A DNA stretch of 64,000 nt from Lithodes maja (lineage: Eukaryota; Arthropoda; Malacostraca; Decapoda; Lithodidae): NCBI GenBank assembly GCA_037953745.1, contig JBAKBP010003108.1, positions 1 through 64,000 on the forward strand. Reading direction: 5' to 3'. How positions within the stretch are numbered: the first letter of the stretch is position 1; each line of letters opens with the position of its first letter. The notes beneath the pieces were generated by a model. That model searched no databases, was not told the origin of the DNA, and saw only the letters and a program-made list of their open reading frames with translations. The translations under genes and the position numbers were made by a program. Positions 31,873-42,277 of the stretch are shown here, in pieces.

Positions 31873-34800
31873 CTACGACTGATCATCTACCCTCGATAAA
31901 CAATCCGCGATCACATTGTCACATCCCGCAATATGACGGATGTCCAGGTTATACTCCTGCAACATCAAAGACCACCTGGTCAGTCTCATATTGCGATTGT
32001 GAAATTGATTTAGGAATCTCAAAGGGTGATGATCAGTGTAGATAACCACGACTGGGCCATAGGCTGGAACATACACCTCGAAGTGCCTGAGCGACAGCAC
32101 AATCGCCAGTAATTCCTTTTCTATTGTAGAATAGTTCTTTTGTGCAGCATTGAACTTCTTAGAAAAGAAACTTACTGGGTGTTCCACACCTTCATTGTCT
32201 GTCTGTAGCAAGACGGCACCAGCCCCTACACCACTAGCATCTGTTGCCAGCTGAAAAGGCCTGTTAAAGTCTGGGGCCCTGAGTATCGGGTGAGTACACA
32301 GCAAATGCTTCACCAAATTAAAAGCCTTTTCACACTCAGGCGCCCACAAAAACTTTTTGTCTTTAGATAACAAATCTGTGAGAGGTGCCAACACCGTGGA
32401 GTAACCTTTTATAAAGCGTCTGTAGTAGCCTATCATACCCAAGAATCTCATAATCTGCTTCTTGGTGGTTGGGTGCGGAAATTTATTGATAGCCTGTACC
32501 TTGTTCTGAGGAGGGCACACCTGTCCCCTTCCCACTACAAACCCAAGGTACTGCACAGTGGCTTTTACGAAGTCACACTTTGCCAAATTTACTACCAGAC
32601 CTGCTTCACTAAGTTTCCGGAACAAGGTCTCCAGGTGCTCACAATGGCTCTCAAAGTCGTCATCATAAATGATTACATCGTCCAAGTATACGGTGCAATT
32701 TGGAATGTCCTTGACAATTTCATTCATCAGGTTCTGAAACGTTGCTGGTGCATTCTTAAGTCCGTAGGGCATAACATTACACCGGTAAGTACTCCCGTCC
32801 ACCACAAAACCACATACCTCTTTAGCACGCTCGGACAAAGGTACTTGCCAGTAACCTTTTACTAAATCTACTTTAGACAAAAACCGAGCATTACCAATTT
32901 TATCAACACTATCATCAACCCGAGGAAGAGGATATGGGTTAGTTGGAGTCAAACCGTTTAGCCTACGGAAATCAATACAGAAGCGTACCTTGCCATCTGG
33001 CTTAGGCTGCAGTGTTACGGGGGAAGTCCATTTAACGGTGCCTTTCTCTATCAACCCTCTACCGAGCATATACTCCAACTCATCCCTCAGAGCGGGTAGT
33101 TTTATGGGGGGCACACGGTACGGGATTGACTTAAAGGGTAGATGGTCCCCCACGTCAACATCATGCATAGCCTGAGTAGTGAGGCCTGGGTGTTCAGCAA
33201 ATACAGTGGGGTATGAACCGAGCAACTGACGGATAGCTTCAAACTGCGGCTCAGGCAAATGAGCTATAGCCTCGTCAGCCCTTAGGCTCGAGTTCCCCGC
33301 CCACTGATCCGCTGAAACATGGTGATCCCAGCTATCCTCCTCTGAAGCTTGACTGTCCCCCTCTCCTTCTCCACCACGGCCGCAACAAGCCAACACAGGG
33401 ACAGTGAGAGGCTCAGAGGGGCGCCTCACATACTCTTTTATCAGGTTCACGTGACATAACTGGTTCTTTTTCCTCCGGTCTGGAGTGGCAACAAGGTAAT
33501 CTAGGTCCGAAATTTTCTCCACAATTTTATAGGGTCCAGTATACTTCGCAGACAAGGGGTTACCAACCAAAGGCAACAAAATTAATACCTCTTGTCCTAC
33601 AATGAACTTCCGGAGCTTCACTTTGCGATCATACCTGTCCTTCATTAAAGCTTGTGATCCTGTTAAATTCCGACCTGCCATCTCCAGACTCTTAAGCATG
33701 CGCTCACGGCTTTCAAACACATACTTTAACAAGGAACAAGGCTGCACAGTTCCTTCCCAAATTTCCCGCAGCATATTAAGGGGGCCCCTGACGCGGTGTC
33801 CAAAAATCAGCTCGTTTGGACTAAATCCCAGGCTCTCACCAGGCACTTCCCGAGCAGCAAACAGTACATACGGCAATCCAAGATCCCAATCTCTTCCGTT
33901 GTCAGCACAATAACACCTGAGCATGCTTTTAAGGGTGGCATGCCACCGCTCAAGCACCCCTTGGCTCTCAGGGTGATACGCTGACGATACCACCGCCCGT
34001 ATCCCATGCTGTTGCATTGTTTGCTTAAAGAGATTGGAGGTGAAATTGGACCCCTGGTCAGACTGAATCTCCTCCGGGTACCCGTACCTTGAAAAGTACC
34101 ACAACAAGTTACTGACTACCGTCTTAGCCATGCCGTTTTTCATGGGGTATGCATCGGGGTATCTAGTGGCAACATCCATGATGGTTAACAAAAATGTATT
34201 ACCAGCCTTTGTGGGAGGGAGTGGACCAACCATGTCAACAACAATCTTACTAAAAGGTGGCCCAATTACAGGAATAGGGTGCAACGGAGCTTTAGGAATA
34301 ACTTGGTTTGGTTTCCCGACCCGTTGACAAATATCACATGAGTTTATCCATGACTGCACATGAGACTTCATCCCCGGCCACCAAAACAACTTCCCCAAAG
34401 CCGCCACCGTTTTTCTTACCCCCAAATGTCCTGCCAGCGGTGTGTCATGCGCCAAACTCAGTAGGCTATCCCTGCACTCCCGCGGCACCACCAACTGGTC
34501 CACTACTCCGGACCCCTTTTTCCAGCTACGGTTAGGGTCTTGAAAACGCCGATAGAGGATGCCATCTAAATAAAAAAAATCTCCCGGCTGTGCATCACCG
34601 TCCTCGTCGAGCTCCACAGCTCCATTAGCACACGTTTGGAGCTCAGGGTCCTCCAGCTGCAACCGACGTATATCTGAGGGTGCCAAGCGATCTAACTGCT
34701 CCCGGAGCAATGCATGACCCTCCCCGATACTGGGCTGCTCCCTCTGTCTCTCTCGATGTTCATAACGTTGCTGTCGTGGAGACTCGTCATGCCCAGCCTC

Positions 34801-36477
34801 GTCACTCTCGATGACAGGCCCAGGGGCTACTCCAGAACTAAGTAATGGTGCTAATACTGAATCACCCAGGAGAGCCGCCGAGTCAAAACTCTTAAAACCA
34901 ACTCCAGCTTTAGCCTCCTCCTGTTGATCGTTCCTCTGCTGGTCTGAAGACGGAGGACTAGGCTGTGACACTTTAGCTGCCCGAGCTCGGGTGACAGCAC
35001 ACGCCATGGGTTGTGCCTGGCACCGCTCGACCCACTCTCGCTCTTCCCTACTCACGTCGGCCGGCCTCTCGGCAACGACTAAGGGTAGAACCTCAGAAGC
35101 GGGCATTGCAAAGTCGTTGCCGAGAAGAAGGTCGACGCCCTCCACTGGCAGTTTCTCCACAATCCCAACATCCAATTCACGTGCCACACCATCCACCTCC
35201 AACTCCAACCGCACCAGCGGGTATGACCGAGTTGCATTAATACCCTGCACCACTACCACCCGAGCCGCATTTATAGGGTAGCCAGTCAAGTTTTTCATCA
35301 AAGTCTGGGAAGCACCTGTATCACGCAAGACCTCTACTCCATGCTTGCGCCCCGCCCACATCACGCAACCCCGTCCTCTATGGTCGCAAAAAACATCCTG
35401 AGCAGGGTTCGAGCCTCCCAGGTGCTTCTGCACTGGCTGTGCCTCAGCCTCTGACGAACTGCCCCGGGCAAACTCAGAAGACTTCAGAGACACACCAATG
35501 TTGCAGGCCAAAGACACAGCTGCTGTAGGTGGTTTGCTAGGACAGACTCTTGCAAAGTGCCCCTTTTTATGACATTGATAACACTCTAACTCCCCTTTGG
35601 GCTTCCCTTGGTACTGGGAAGGGCCCGGCCCCTTCTTAAATGGGACGGTGCTAGTCTTGTGGTCAGTCTTGGTATCGTAACTCTTGTACTTGTTTGCATA
35701 AGATATATTACTAACTCGGGGGGGTGGGGCGTCACGCCCCTTGTTACCTGCCTCACTACGCTGGGCAGACCCGCACCCACGAATTAGTGATAGCCGGAGG
35801 TCAGCCATCTCAGCTGCCTCCTGTAGAGTTTTTGGGTTCTTTTCTTTAATGGTTAAAGTCATTTCTGCACCTGTACACTTATAAAACTGCTCGAGCAGAA
35901 ACAGCTCAGTCAACTGTTCGGCCGTCTCAGCTTTCTCAGAACGTGTCCAGTTTGTAAGTGCATCTTTTAAGTCCCGGGCATGTTCAAGAAAGGTCGCCTC
36001 CCTAGTCTTCGTAACACCCCGAAACTTCAATCGATATGTTTCTGGTTGCAACTCGTATGCCCGTAGGACAGCTCTCTTCAATTCTGGGTAGTCAATGCAA
36101 GACTCTAAAGGTAGTGCATCATAAGCCTTCAGACCCTTACCCGTAAGTCTTGAGGAGACTAGAGCTGCCCACTTCTCTTCAGGCCAATTATGCTCCCTAC
36201 ACTTCTTCTCAAAACGATTAAAAAATTCTGTGACTTCAGTTTCACTAAATGCCGGCACCAATTTGACTAAGTGGGACAAGGACTGCTCTCTTACTTGGCC
36301 CTCACGGCCCATCCGAATCCCTGTCGACTCTGCACGAGTCTTATCTAAATCTATTTGAGCACAATACTTCTCTGAGTCGTACCTAAGCTCAGCCTCGTGC
36401 CTCCTAGTCTCATTCTCCTGCCTCCTAGTCTCATTCTCCTGCCTCCTAGTCTCATTCTCCTGCCTCCTAGCCTCCAC
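31873..36477 (-). CDS. gag-pro-pol polyprotein with integrase before RT, intact from late gag
   Basis: The frame is 1534 residues with no break. Order: charged ENETRRQ repeats (1-35), capsid-like domain (about 60-215), CCHC knuckle C299-C302-H307-C312, protease D386-T387-G388, HHCC zinc domain H677-H684-C714-C717, and integrase core D748, D807 and E843 (35 residues between the last two). The integrase C-terminal region follows. Reverse transcriptase has D1204 and Y1264-L-D-D1267. RNase H has D1413, E1455, D1482 and D1525. All expected catalytic residues are present. Integrase upstream of RT is the order of Gmr1-type Ty3/gypsy elements. The first residue is not a real start: the gag N-terminus is in another frame upstream (36351-36800). 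Because of the inversion, this body is probably part Gmr-C, part Gmr-D. Confidence 0.9.
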   Translation of the reverse strand: MEARRQENETRRQENETRRQENETRRHEAELRYDSEKYCAQIDLDKTRAESTGIRMGREGQVREQSLSHLVKLVPAFSETEVTEFFNRFEKKCREHNWPEEKWAALVSSRLTGKGLKAYDALPLESCIDYPELKRAVLRAYELQPETYRLKFRGVTKTREATFLEHARDLKDALTNWTRSEKAETAEQLTELFLLEQFYKCTGAEMTLTIKEKNPKTLQEAAEMADLRLSLIRGCGSAQRSEAGNKGRDAPPPRVSNISYANKYKSYDTKTDHKTSTVPFKKGPGPSQYQGKPKGELECYQCHKKGHFARVCPSKPPTAAVSLACNIGVSLKSSEFARGSSSEAEAQPVQKHLGGSNPAQDVFCDHRGRGCVMWAGRKHGVEVLRDTGASQTLMKNLTGYPINAARVVVVQGINATRSYPLVRLELEVDGVARELDVGIVEKLPVEGVDLLLGNDFAMPASEVLPLVVAERPADVSREEREWVERCQAQPMACAVTRARAAKVSQPSPPSSDQQRNDQQEEAKAGVGFKSFDSAALLGDSVLAPLLSSGVAPGPVIESDEAGHDESPRQQRYEHRERQREQPSIGEGHALLREQLDRLAPSDIRRLQLEDPELQTCANGAVELDEDGDAQPGDFFYLDGILYRRFQDPNRSWKKGSGVVDQLVVPRECRDSLLSLAHDTPLAGHLGVRKTVAALGKLFWWPGMKSHVQSWINSCDICQRVGKPNQVIPKAPLHPIPVIGPPFSKIVVDMVGPLPPTKAGNTFLLTIMDVATRYPDAYPMKNGMAKTVVSNLLWYFSRYGYPEEIQSDQGSNFTSNLFKQTMQQHGIRAVVSSAYHPESQGVLERWHATLKSMLRCYCADNGRDWDLGLPYVLFAAREVPGESLGFSPNELIFGHRVRGPLNMLREIWEGTVQPCSLLKYVFESRERMLKSLEMAGRNLTGSQALMKDRYDRKVKLRKFIVGQEVLILLPLVGNPLSAKYTGPYKIVEKISDLDYLVATPDRRKKNQLCHVNLIKEYVRRPSEPLTVPVLACCGRGGEGEGDSQASEEDSWDHHVSADQWAGNSSLRADEAIAHLPEPQFEAIRQLLGSYPTVFAEHPGLTTQAMHDVDVGDHLPFKSIPYRVPPIKLPALRDELEYMLGRGLIEKGTVKWTSPVTLQPKPDGKVRFCIDFRRLNGLTPTNPYPLPRVDDSVDKIGNARFLSKVDLVKGYWQVPLSERAKEVCGFVVDGSTYRCNVMPYGLKNAPATFQNLMNEIVKDIPNCTVYLDDVIIYDDDFESHCEHLETLFRKLSEAGLVVNLAKCDFVKATVQYLGFVVGRGQVCPPQNKVQAINKFPHPTTKKQIMRFLGMIGYYRRFIKGYSTVLAPLTDLLSKDKKFLWAPECEKAFNLVKHLLCTHPILRAPDFNRPFQLATDASGVGAGAVLLQTDNEGVEHPVSFFSKKFNAAQKNYSTIEKELLAIVLSLRHFEVYVPAYGPVVVIYTDHHPLRFLNQFHNRNMRLTRWSLMLQEYNLDIRHIAGCDNVIADCLSRVDDQS

Positions 36478-36800
36478 TCGTCCAACTGAGTGGACGGCAC
36501 TGTGGGAGTCGAGTGAGAGGGGATCTGGGGAGGAACCCCCCCAAACGCCCTCTCCTCCGAAACCCCATGTCGCCCACGCAACACCCAGGAAATCAGCTCC
36601 CCCTTGGACATCCCTCCTACATTGGATAGACCCAAAACCTTGGCTATCAGGTGCAAGCCATAAACATTCACCCCAGTCAGCCTCTCCTCCGTCACGTGGT
36701 ACTGCTTACTCACAAAAAGTCTAGCATCCTCCTCACTAGTTACTAACGGCACCTCCTCAAATAGCATCTCTCGCTCCTCGTCAGTACTAGGGCACGACAT
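36351..36800 (-). pseudogene. gag N-terminus, left Gmr body, out of frame with pol
   Basis: From the ATG at 36800 it matches the Gmr-B gag N-terminus up to the proline-rich stretch (TPTVPSTQL). Compared with Gmr-B, about 200 bases of gag linker are then missing, and the repeat-coding DNA is read in the wrong frame as RRMRLGG repeats until a stop. The main frame of 31873-36477 overlaps it. This is the one defect that keeps the left body from having a continuous gag-pol. Confidence 0.8.
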
Positions 36801-37014
36801 ACTGAAGTTCACCAAAAAATTCTCGAGACAAAAGTGTTAAACTCCCTTATGCAAGCACTAATTACTAAATTAACTGGAGTCTCTTAAATGCTCTCCTAAT
36901 TGCCTTACAAAAAAAAATATTCTTCAATATGTACGCTAAAGTACCAACAAACAAATGTTGTACAACTCTGCAAAAAATTATACTGTTCACAAAATCCTAA
37001 GCAAGGTCGCCATT

Positions 37015-38859
37015 TGTTACGACCGGGCACTCGGGTACACTAGGGCTCTTACACAGGACTCGAGTATGGCTCGCTGCCACAACGGAAACACACGATCCCA
37101 ACCCCAGAGTACTGCCAGCCGAACAAAAAACGCCACTACCCTCCAGAGTTCTATCTGCTATAACGGGGTATACAAGAACTCGGTACTAGCGTTTCACACA
37201 ACAGACTAATAGCAAGACGGGAGTTATCTAGTCTGGTCAACAATCAAACAAAGAAGAAAGTACTACAACACTAAAGAATAGTGTTGGCCGAAGCCGAAGT
37301 AATCCACCCTTGAACTAAGAACTTAAGAAGTCCTCCACCCTCTACTTCGGATCGGCACTATTACGTTACGTTAAACAATAGTCCTCGAGCATCAAGCAAG
37401 GAATCTTCTGATACGTTAGATGCTTCTCGAATACTCATAAGAAGTAAGTATCGGATTTTGAACAGCAATTTAATGAATAACTCACTGGTAATTAAAGGCT
37501 TTAAATTGACATAAGAAGAATTATAAGAATAAGCAATAGGATATGGCAAACATTAAGAAGAAGTACTCCGACAATGCACTGGCAATAGCCTACTAAGATT
37601 GTGCTCGTGGGCCACTAATCTCTGAAGTAGCTAAGCGTGCCACACATGAAATCAATAGTGCTTAAACAATAATATACATAAGGAGAAGCTTCAATACTAT
37701 GCTGTATCTGCTGGTCGAGCAAAGTCTAGCTGGGATATCTAAGGTTAAGAGACAATGGCTGAGCAAGCGGCTCGTAGCCTAGCGAGGTCCTTAAGACTGT
37801 GCGGCCAAATTACGGTAATTGACGGGATGCTCTCTTGAGAGATCCAGATCACTAGTATCTGGTTCTCTCCTGGCGATCCTCTCAAAGTCAAGCAAATGAG
37901 ATAGCACAGTGTTGGGTGGCACAGGCAAAAGCCCTCACTCGCAACACAGTGCTAAACTCCCACGGTACACAGTCAGAAAGACCACCTAGGCGTTCCACGT
38001 CTCCGTTGCAATTGTACTGGTTCAACCGCAACCTAGTACTCATAGGAAATCACAACTCAGAAACCCTATCCCAGTCTAGCATTGCCTAAACCAGCAGAAA
38101 ACAGGAACATGAATAATCGCACACAGGGAAATGCATATACGAGTGCAACAAACATCAATCAATCCTATTCTAGTTAACCCTTCCAAAAATAGGCTATCTA
38201 ACAGGCACTTATCTCGTGAGAACTCAAGCGATAATACTTTGGCTGACTAAATCTGCACCAAAGGGGTCATTGAGGTTATAAAGGGTCGAGAAGGGAAGAA
38301 GATAGGCTGTTCAGAGAGTAGAGAAAGTTCACATCAGTCGGAAGAATATGGATAGTTGCAAGGGATATGAGAAGTCGCTTTGCCTGATGAGTTCTGAGGA
38401 AAATGCGGCGGGACCTCCCTTTTTATACTCGGCCCTTTAGTGAGCATAACGCCAACTACTAAGGACCGCCCACTGGCAATCATGACGTCATCTTCTCTCT
38501 CAATCTGGGATCGACAAAGAACTTCCCACGCGCTGAGAGGGAGGAAGGGGGGAGGGAGGAGGGAGTGAGGCCTACACACCTCGTGGCGCGCTCACTGGCC
38601 GTCGTTACATAACTCTCTCTCTCATCATTGTATATAAGTCCCACACACAATACTTATAACTAATGATATAAAATAGAACTCGTTGACTTAGAAGAAAACA
38701 AAATACATAATGATAATACTTATAGTACAACGGTTCACATAAACTGAGTTAGGAAACTCTACACAGACTACAGCCAAAGTTCCTGCCCTGACGATCCTAG
38801 CGAGAGTGGGGCCTGACTGGGCGTTCTGTACAGCATGCTCATACTCGACATGCGTCACA
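37015..38859 (-). repeat. R-type LTR, copy 1
   Basis: The 1845-bp LTR has the primer site on its left (minus strand TGGCGACCTTGC just left of 37013). It differs from the L type at many places but nearly matches 46017-47861 in reverse; I saw one clear difference in the stretches compared (CCTAGG against CATAGG). It carries TGACGTCA and a TATA box. Confidence 0.88.
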
Positions 38860-40492
38860 TGTGGGACTTATATATAATGATGAGAAGAGAGAGAGTTATG
38901 TAACGACGGCCAGTGAGCGCGCCACGAGGTAGGTAGGCCTCCCTCCCTCCTCCCTCCTCCCTCCTCCCTCCTCAAGCGCGTGGGAAATCCTTTGTCGATC
39001 CCAGATTGAGAGAGAATATGACGTAATGATTGTCAGTGGGCGGTCCTTAGTAGTTTGCGATATGCCGCTAGAGGGCCGAGTATAAAAAGGAGAGGTCCTC
39101 GCCACAATTCTTTAGAACTCATCAGGCAGAGCGACTTCTCATATCCCTTGCAACTATCCATATTCTTCCGACTGATGTGAACTTTCTCTACTCTCTGAAC
39201 AGCCTATCTTCTTCTCTTCTCGTCCCTTTTTAACCCATGACCCCTTTGGTGCAGATTTAGTCAGCCAAAGTATTATCGCTTGAGTTCTCACGAGATATAT
39301 GCCTGTTAGATAGCCTATTTTGGAAGGGATAACTAGAATAGGATTGATTGATGTTTGTTGCACTCGTATATGCATTTCCCTGTGTACGATTATCCATGTT
39401 CCTGTTTTCTGCTGGTTTAGGTAATGCTAGACTGGGATAAGGTTTCGGGAGTTGTGATTTCCTATGAGTACTAGGTTTTGGTTGAACCGGTACAATTGCA
39501 ACGGAGACGTGGGAAGCCTAGGTGGTCTTTCTGACTGTGTACCTTGAGAGTTTAGCACTGTGTTGCGAGTGAGGGCTTTTGCCTCTGCCACCCAACACTG
39601 TGCTATCTCGTTTGCTTGACTTTGAGAGGATCGCCAGGAGAGAACCAGATACTAGTGATCTGGATCTCTCAAGAGAGCATCCCGTCAATTAACGTAATTT
39701 GGCCGCACAGTCTTAAGGACCTCGCTAGGCTACGAGCCGCTTGCTCAGCCATTGTTTCCTAACCTTAGATATCCCAGCTAGACTTTGCTCGACCAGCAGA
39801 TACAGCATAGTATTGAAGCTTCTCCTTATGTATGTTATTGTTTATGCACTATTGATTTCATGTGTGGCACGCTTAGCTACTTTAGAGATTAGTGGCCCAC
39901 GAGCACAATCCTAGTAGGCTATTGTCAGTGCATTGTCGGAGTACTTCTTCTTAATGTTTGCCATTTACTATTGTCTATTCTTATAATTCTTCTTATGTCA
40001 ACTTAAAGCCTTTAATTGCCAGTGTGTTACTTATTGAATTGCTGTTCAAAATCCGATACTTACTTCTTACGAGTATTCGAGAAGCATCTAACTTTATCAG
40101 AAGATTCCTTGCTTGATGCTCGAGGACTATTGTTTAACGTAACGTAATAGTGCCGATCCGAAGTAGAGGGTGGAGGACTTCTTAAGTTCTTAGTCAAGGG
40201 TGGATTACTTCGGCTTCGGCCAACACTATTCTTTAGTGTTGTAGTACTTTCTTCTTTGTTTGATTGTTGACCAGACTAGATAACTCCCGTCTTGTTATTA
40301 GTCTGTTGTGTGAAACGCTAGTACCGAGTTCTTGTATACCCCGTTATAGCAGATAGAACTCTGGAGGGTAGTGGCGTTTTTTGTTCGGCTGGCAGTACTC
40401 TGGGGTTGGGATCGTGTGTTTCCGTTGTGGCAGCGAGCCATACTCGAGTCCTGTGTAAGAGCCCTAGTGTACCCGAGTGCCCGGTCGTAACA
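38860..40492 (+). repeat. L-type LTR, inverted and lacking its first 214 bases
   Basis: Reverse complement of the L LTR from its TGTTACGACC end to the CACACA site. It abuts R copy 1 at 38859 with TGTG, the inverted CACA duplication. The TATA box (TATAAAAAGG, 39081-39090) and a TGACGTAA variant (39019-39026) remain. A primer site TGGCGACCTTGC follows at 40495. Confidence 0.88.
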
Positions 40493-40705
40493 AATGGCGA
40501 CCTTGCTTAGGATTTTGTGAACAGTATAATTTTTTGCAGAGTTGTACAACATTTGTTTGTTCGTACTTTAGCGTACATATTGAAGAATATTTTTTTTGGT
40601 AAGGCAATTAGGAGAGCATTTAAGAGACTCCAGTTAATTTAGTAATTAGTGCTTACATAAGGGAGTTTAACACTTTTGTCTCGAGAATTTTTTGTGAACT
40701 TCAGT

Positions 40706-42277
40706 ATGTCGTGCCCTAGCACTGACGAGGAGCGAGAGATGCCCTTTGAAGAGGTGCCGTTAGTAACTAGTGAGGAGGATGCTAGACTTTTTGTGAGTAA
40801 GCGGTACCACGTGACGGAGGGGAGGCTGACTGGGGTGGATATTTATGGCTTGCACCTGATAGCCAAGGTTTTGGGTCTATCCAATGTAGGAGGGATGTCC
40901 AAGGGGGAGCTGATTTCCTGGGTGTTGCGTGGGCGACATGGGGTTTCGGAGGAGAGGGCGTTTGGGGGGTTCCTCCCCAGATCCCCTCTCACTCGACTCC
41001 CACAGTGCCGTCCACTCAGTTTGCCGGAGGTTAGCACTCTCCCACAGAGGGATGAGAATTGGAAGATTGGAGTGCCCTCGGGCGGTGCGTATGGTGGTTC
41101 CCCAGTTCTTGCCCCCCCTCCTTCAGTAGTGGCAGCTCCCTCTTCCGGCCTGTCTCCTGAGATGATATTTAAACTCGAGCTTGCTAAAATGGAGAATGAG
41201 GCTAGGAAGCAGGAGATTGAGGCTGAGACCAGGAGGCGGGAGGATGAGACTAGGAAGCAGGAGAATGAGACTAGGAAGCAGGAGAATGAGACTAGGAGGC
41301 ATGAGATTGAGGTCAGGAGGCACGAGGCTGAGCTTAGATACGACTCCGAGAAATATTGTGCTCAGATAGACTTAGATAAGACTCGTGCAGAGTCGACAGG
41401 GATTCGGATGGGCCGTGAGGGCCAAGTAAGAGAACAGTCCTTGTCCCACTTAGTCAAATTGGTGCCGGCATTTAGTGAAACTGAAGTCACAGAATTTTTT
41501 AATCGTTTTGAGAAGAAGTGTAGGGAGCATAATTGGCCTGAAGAGAAGTGGGCAGCTCTAGTCTCCTCCAGACTTACGGGTAAGGGTCTGAAGGCTTATG
41601 ATGCACTGCCTTTAGAGTCTTGCATTGACTACCCAGAATTGAAGAGAGCTGTCCTACGGGCATACGAGTTGCAACCAGAAACATATCGATTGAAGTTTCG
41701 GGGTGTTACAAAGACTAGGGAGGCGACCTTTCTTGAACATGCCCGGGACTTAAAAGATGCACTTACAAACTGGACACGTTCTGAGAAAGCTGAGACGGCC
41801 GAACAGTTGACTGAGCTGTTTCTGCTCGAGCAGTTTTATAAGTGTACAGGTGCAGAAATGACTTTAACTATTAAAGAAAAGAATCCAAAAACTCTACAGG
41901 AGGCAGCTGAGATGGCTGACCTCCGGCTATCATTAATTCGTGGGTGCGGGTCTGCCCAGCGTAGTGAGGCAGGTAACAAGGGGCGTGACGCCCCACCCCC
42001 CCGAGTTAGTAATATATCTTATGCAAACAAGTACAAGAGTTATGATACCAAGACTGACCACAAGACTAGCACCGTCCCATTTAAGAAGGGGCCGGGCCCT
42101 TCCCAGTACCAAGGGAAGCCCAAAGGGGAGTTAGAGTGTTATCAATGTCATAAAAAGGGGCACTTTGCAAGAGTCTGTCCTAGCAAACCACCTACAGCAG
42201 CTGTGTCTTTGGCCTGCAACATTGGTGTGTCTCTGAAGCCTTCTGAGTTTTGCCCGGGGCAGTTCGTCAGAGGCTGA
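40706..42277 (+). pseudogene. gag of the right Gmr body, ends in a frameshift
   Basis: From the ATG at 40706 this encodes the full gag: N-terminal domain, proline-rich part, charged repeats, capsid-like domain and CCHC knuckle (CYQCHKKGHFARVC). Near 42243-42255 one extra T, compared with the left body, shifts the frame, and a stop follows at 42277. The protease site lies in the shifted part, readable only in another frame. An in-frame codon change near the start opens the frame upstream to 40676, but homology begins at the ATG. Confidence 0.85.
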
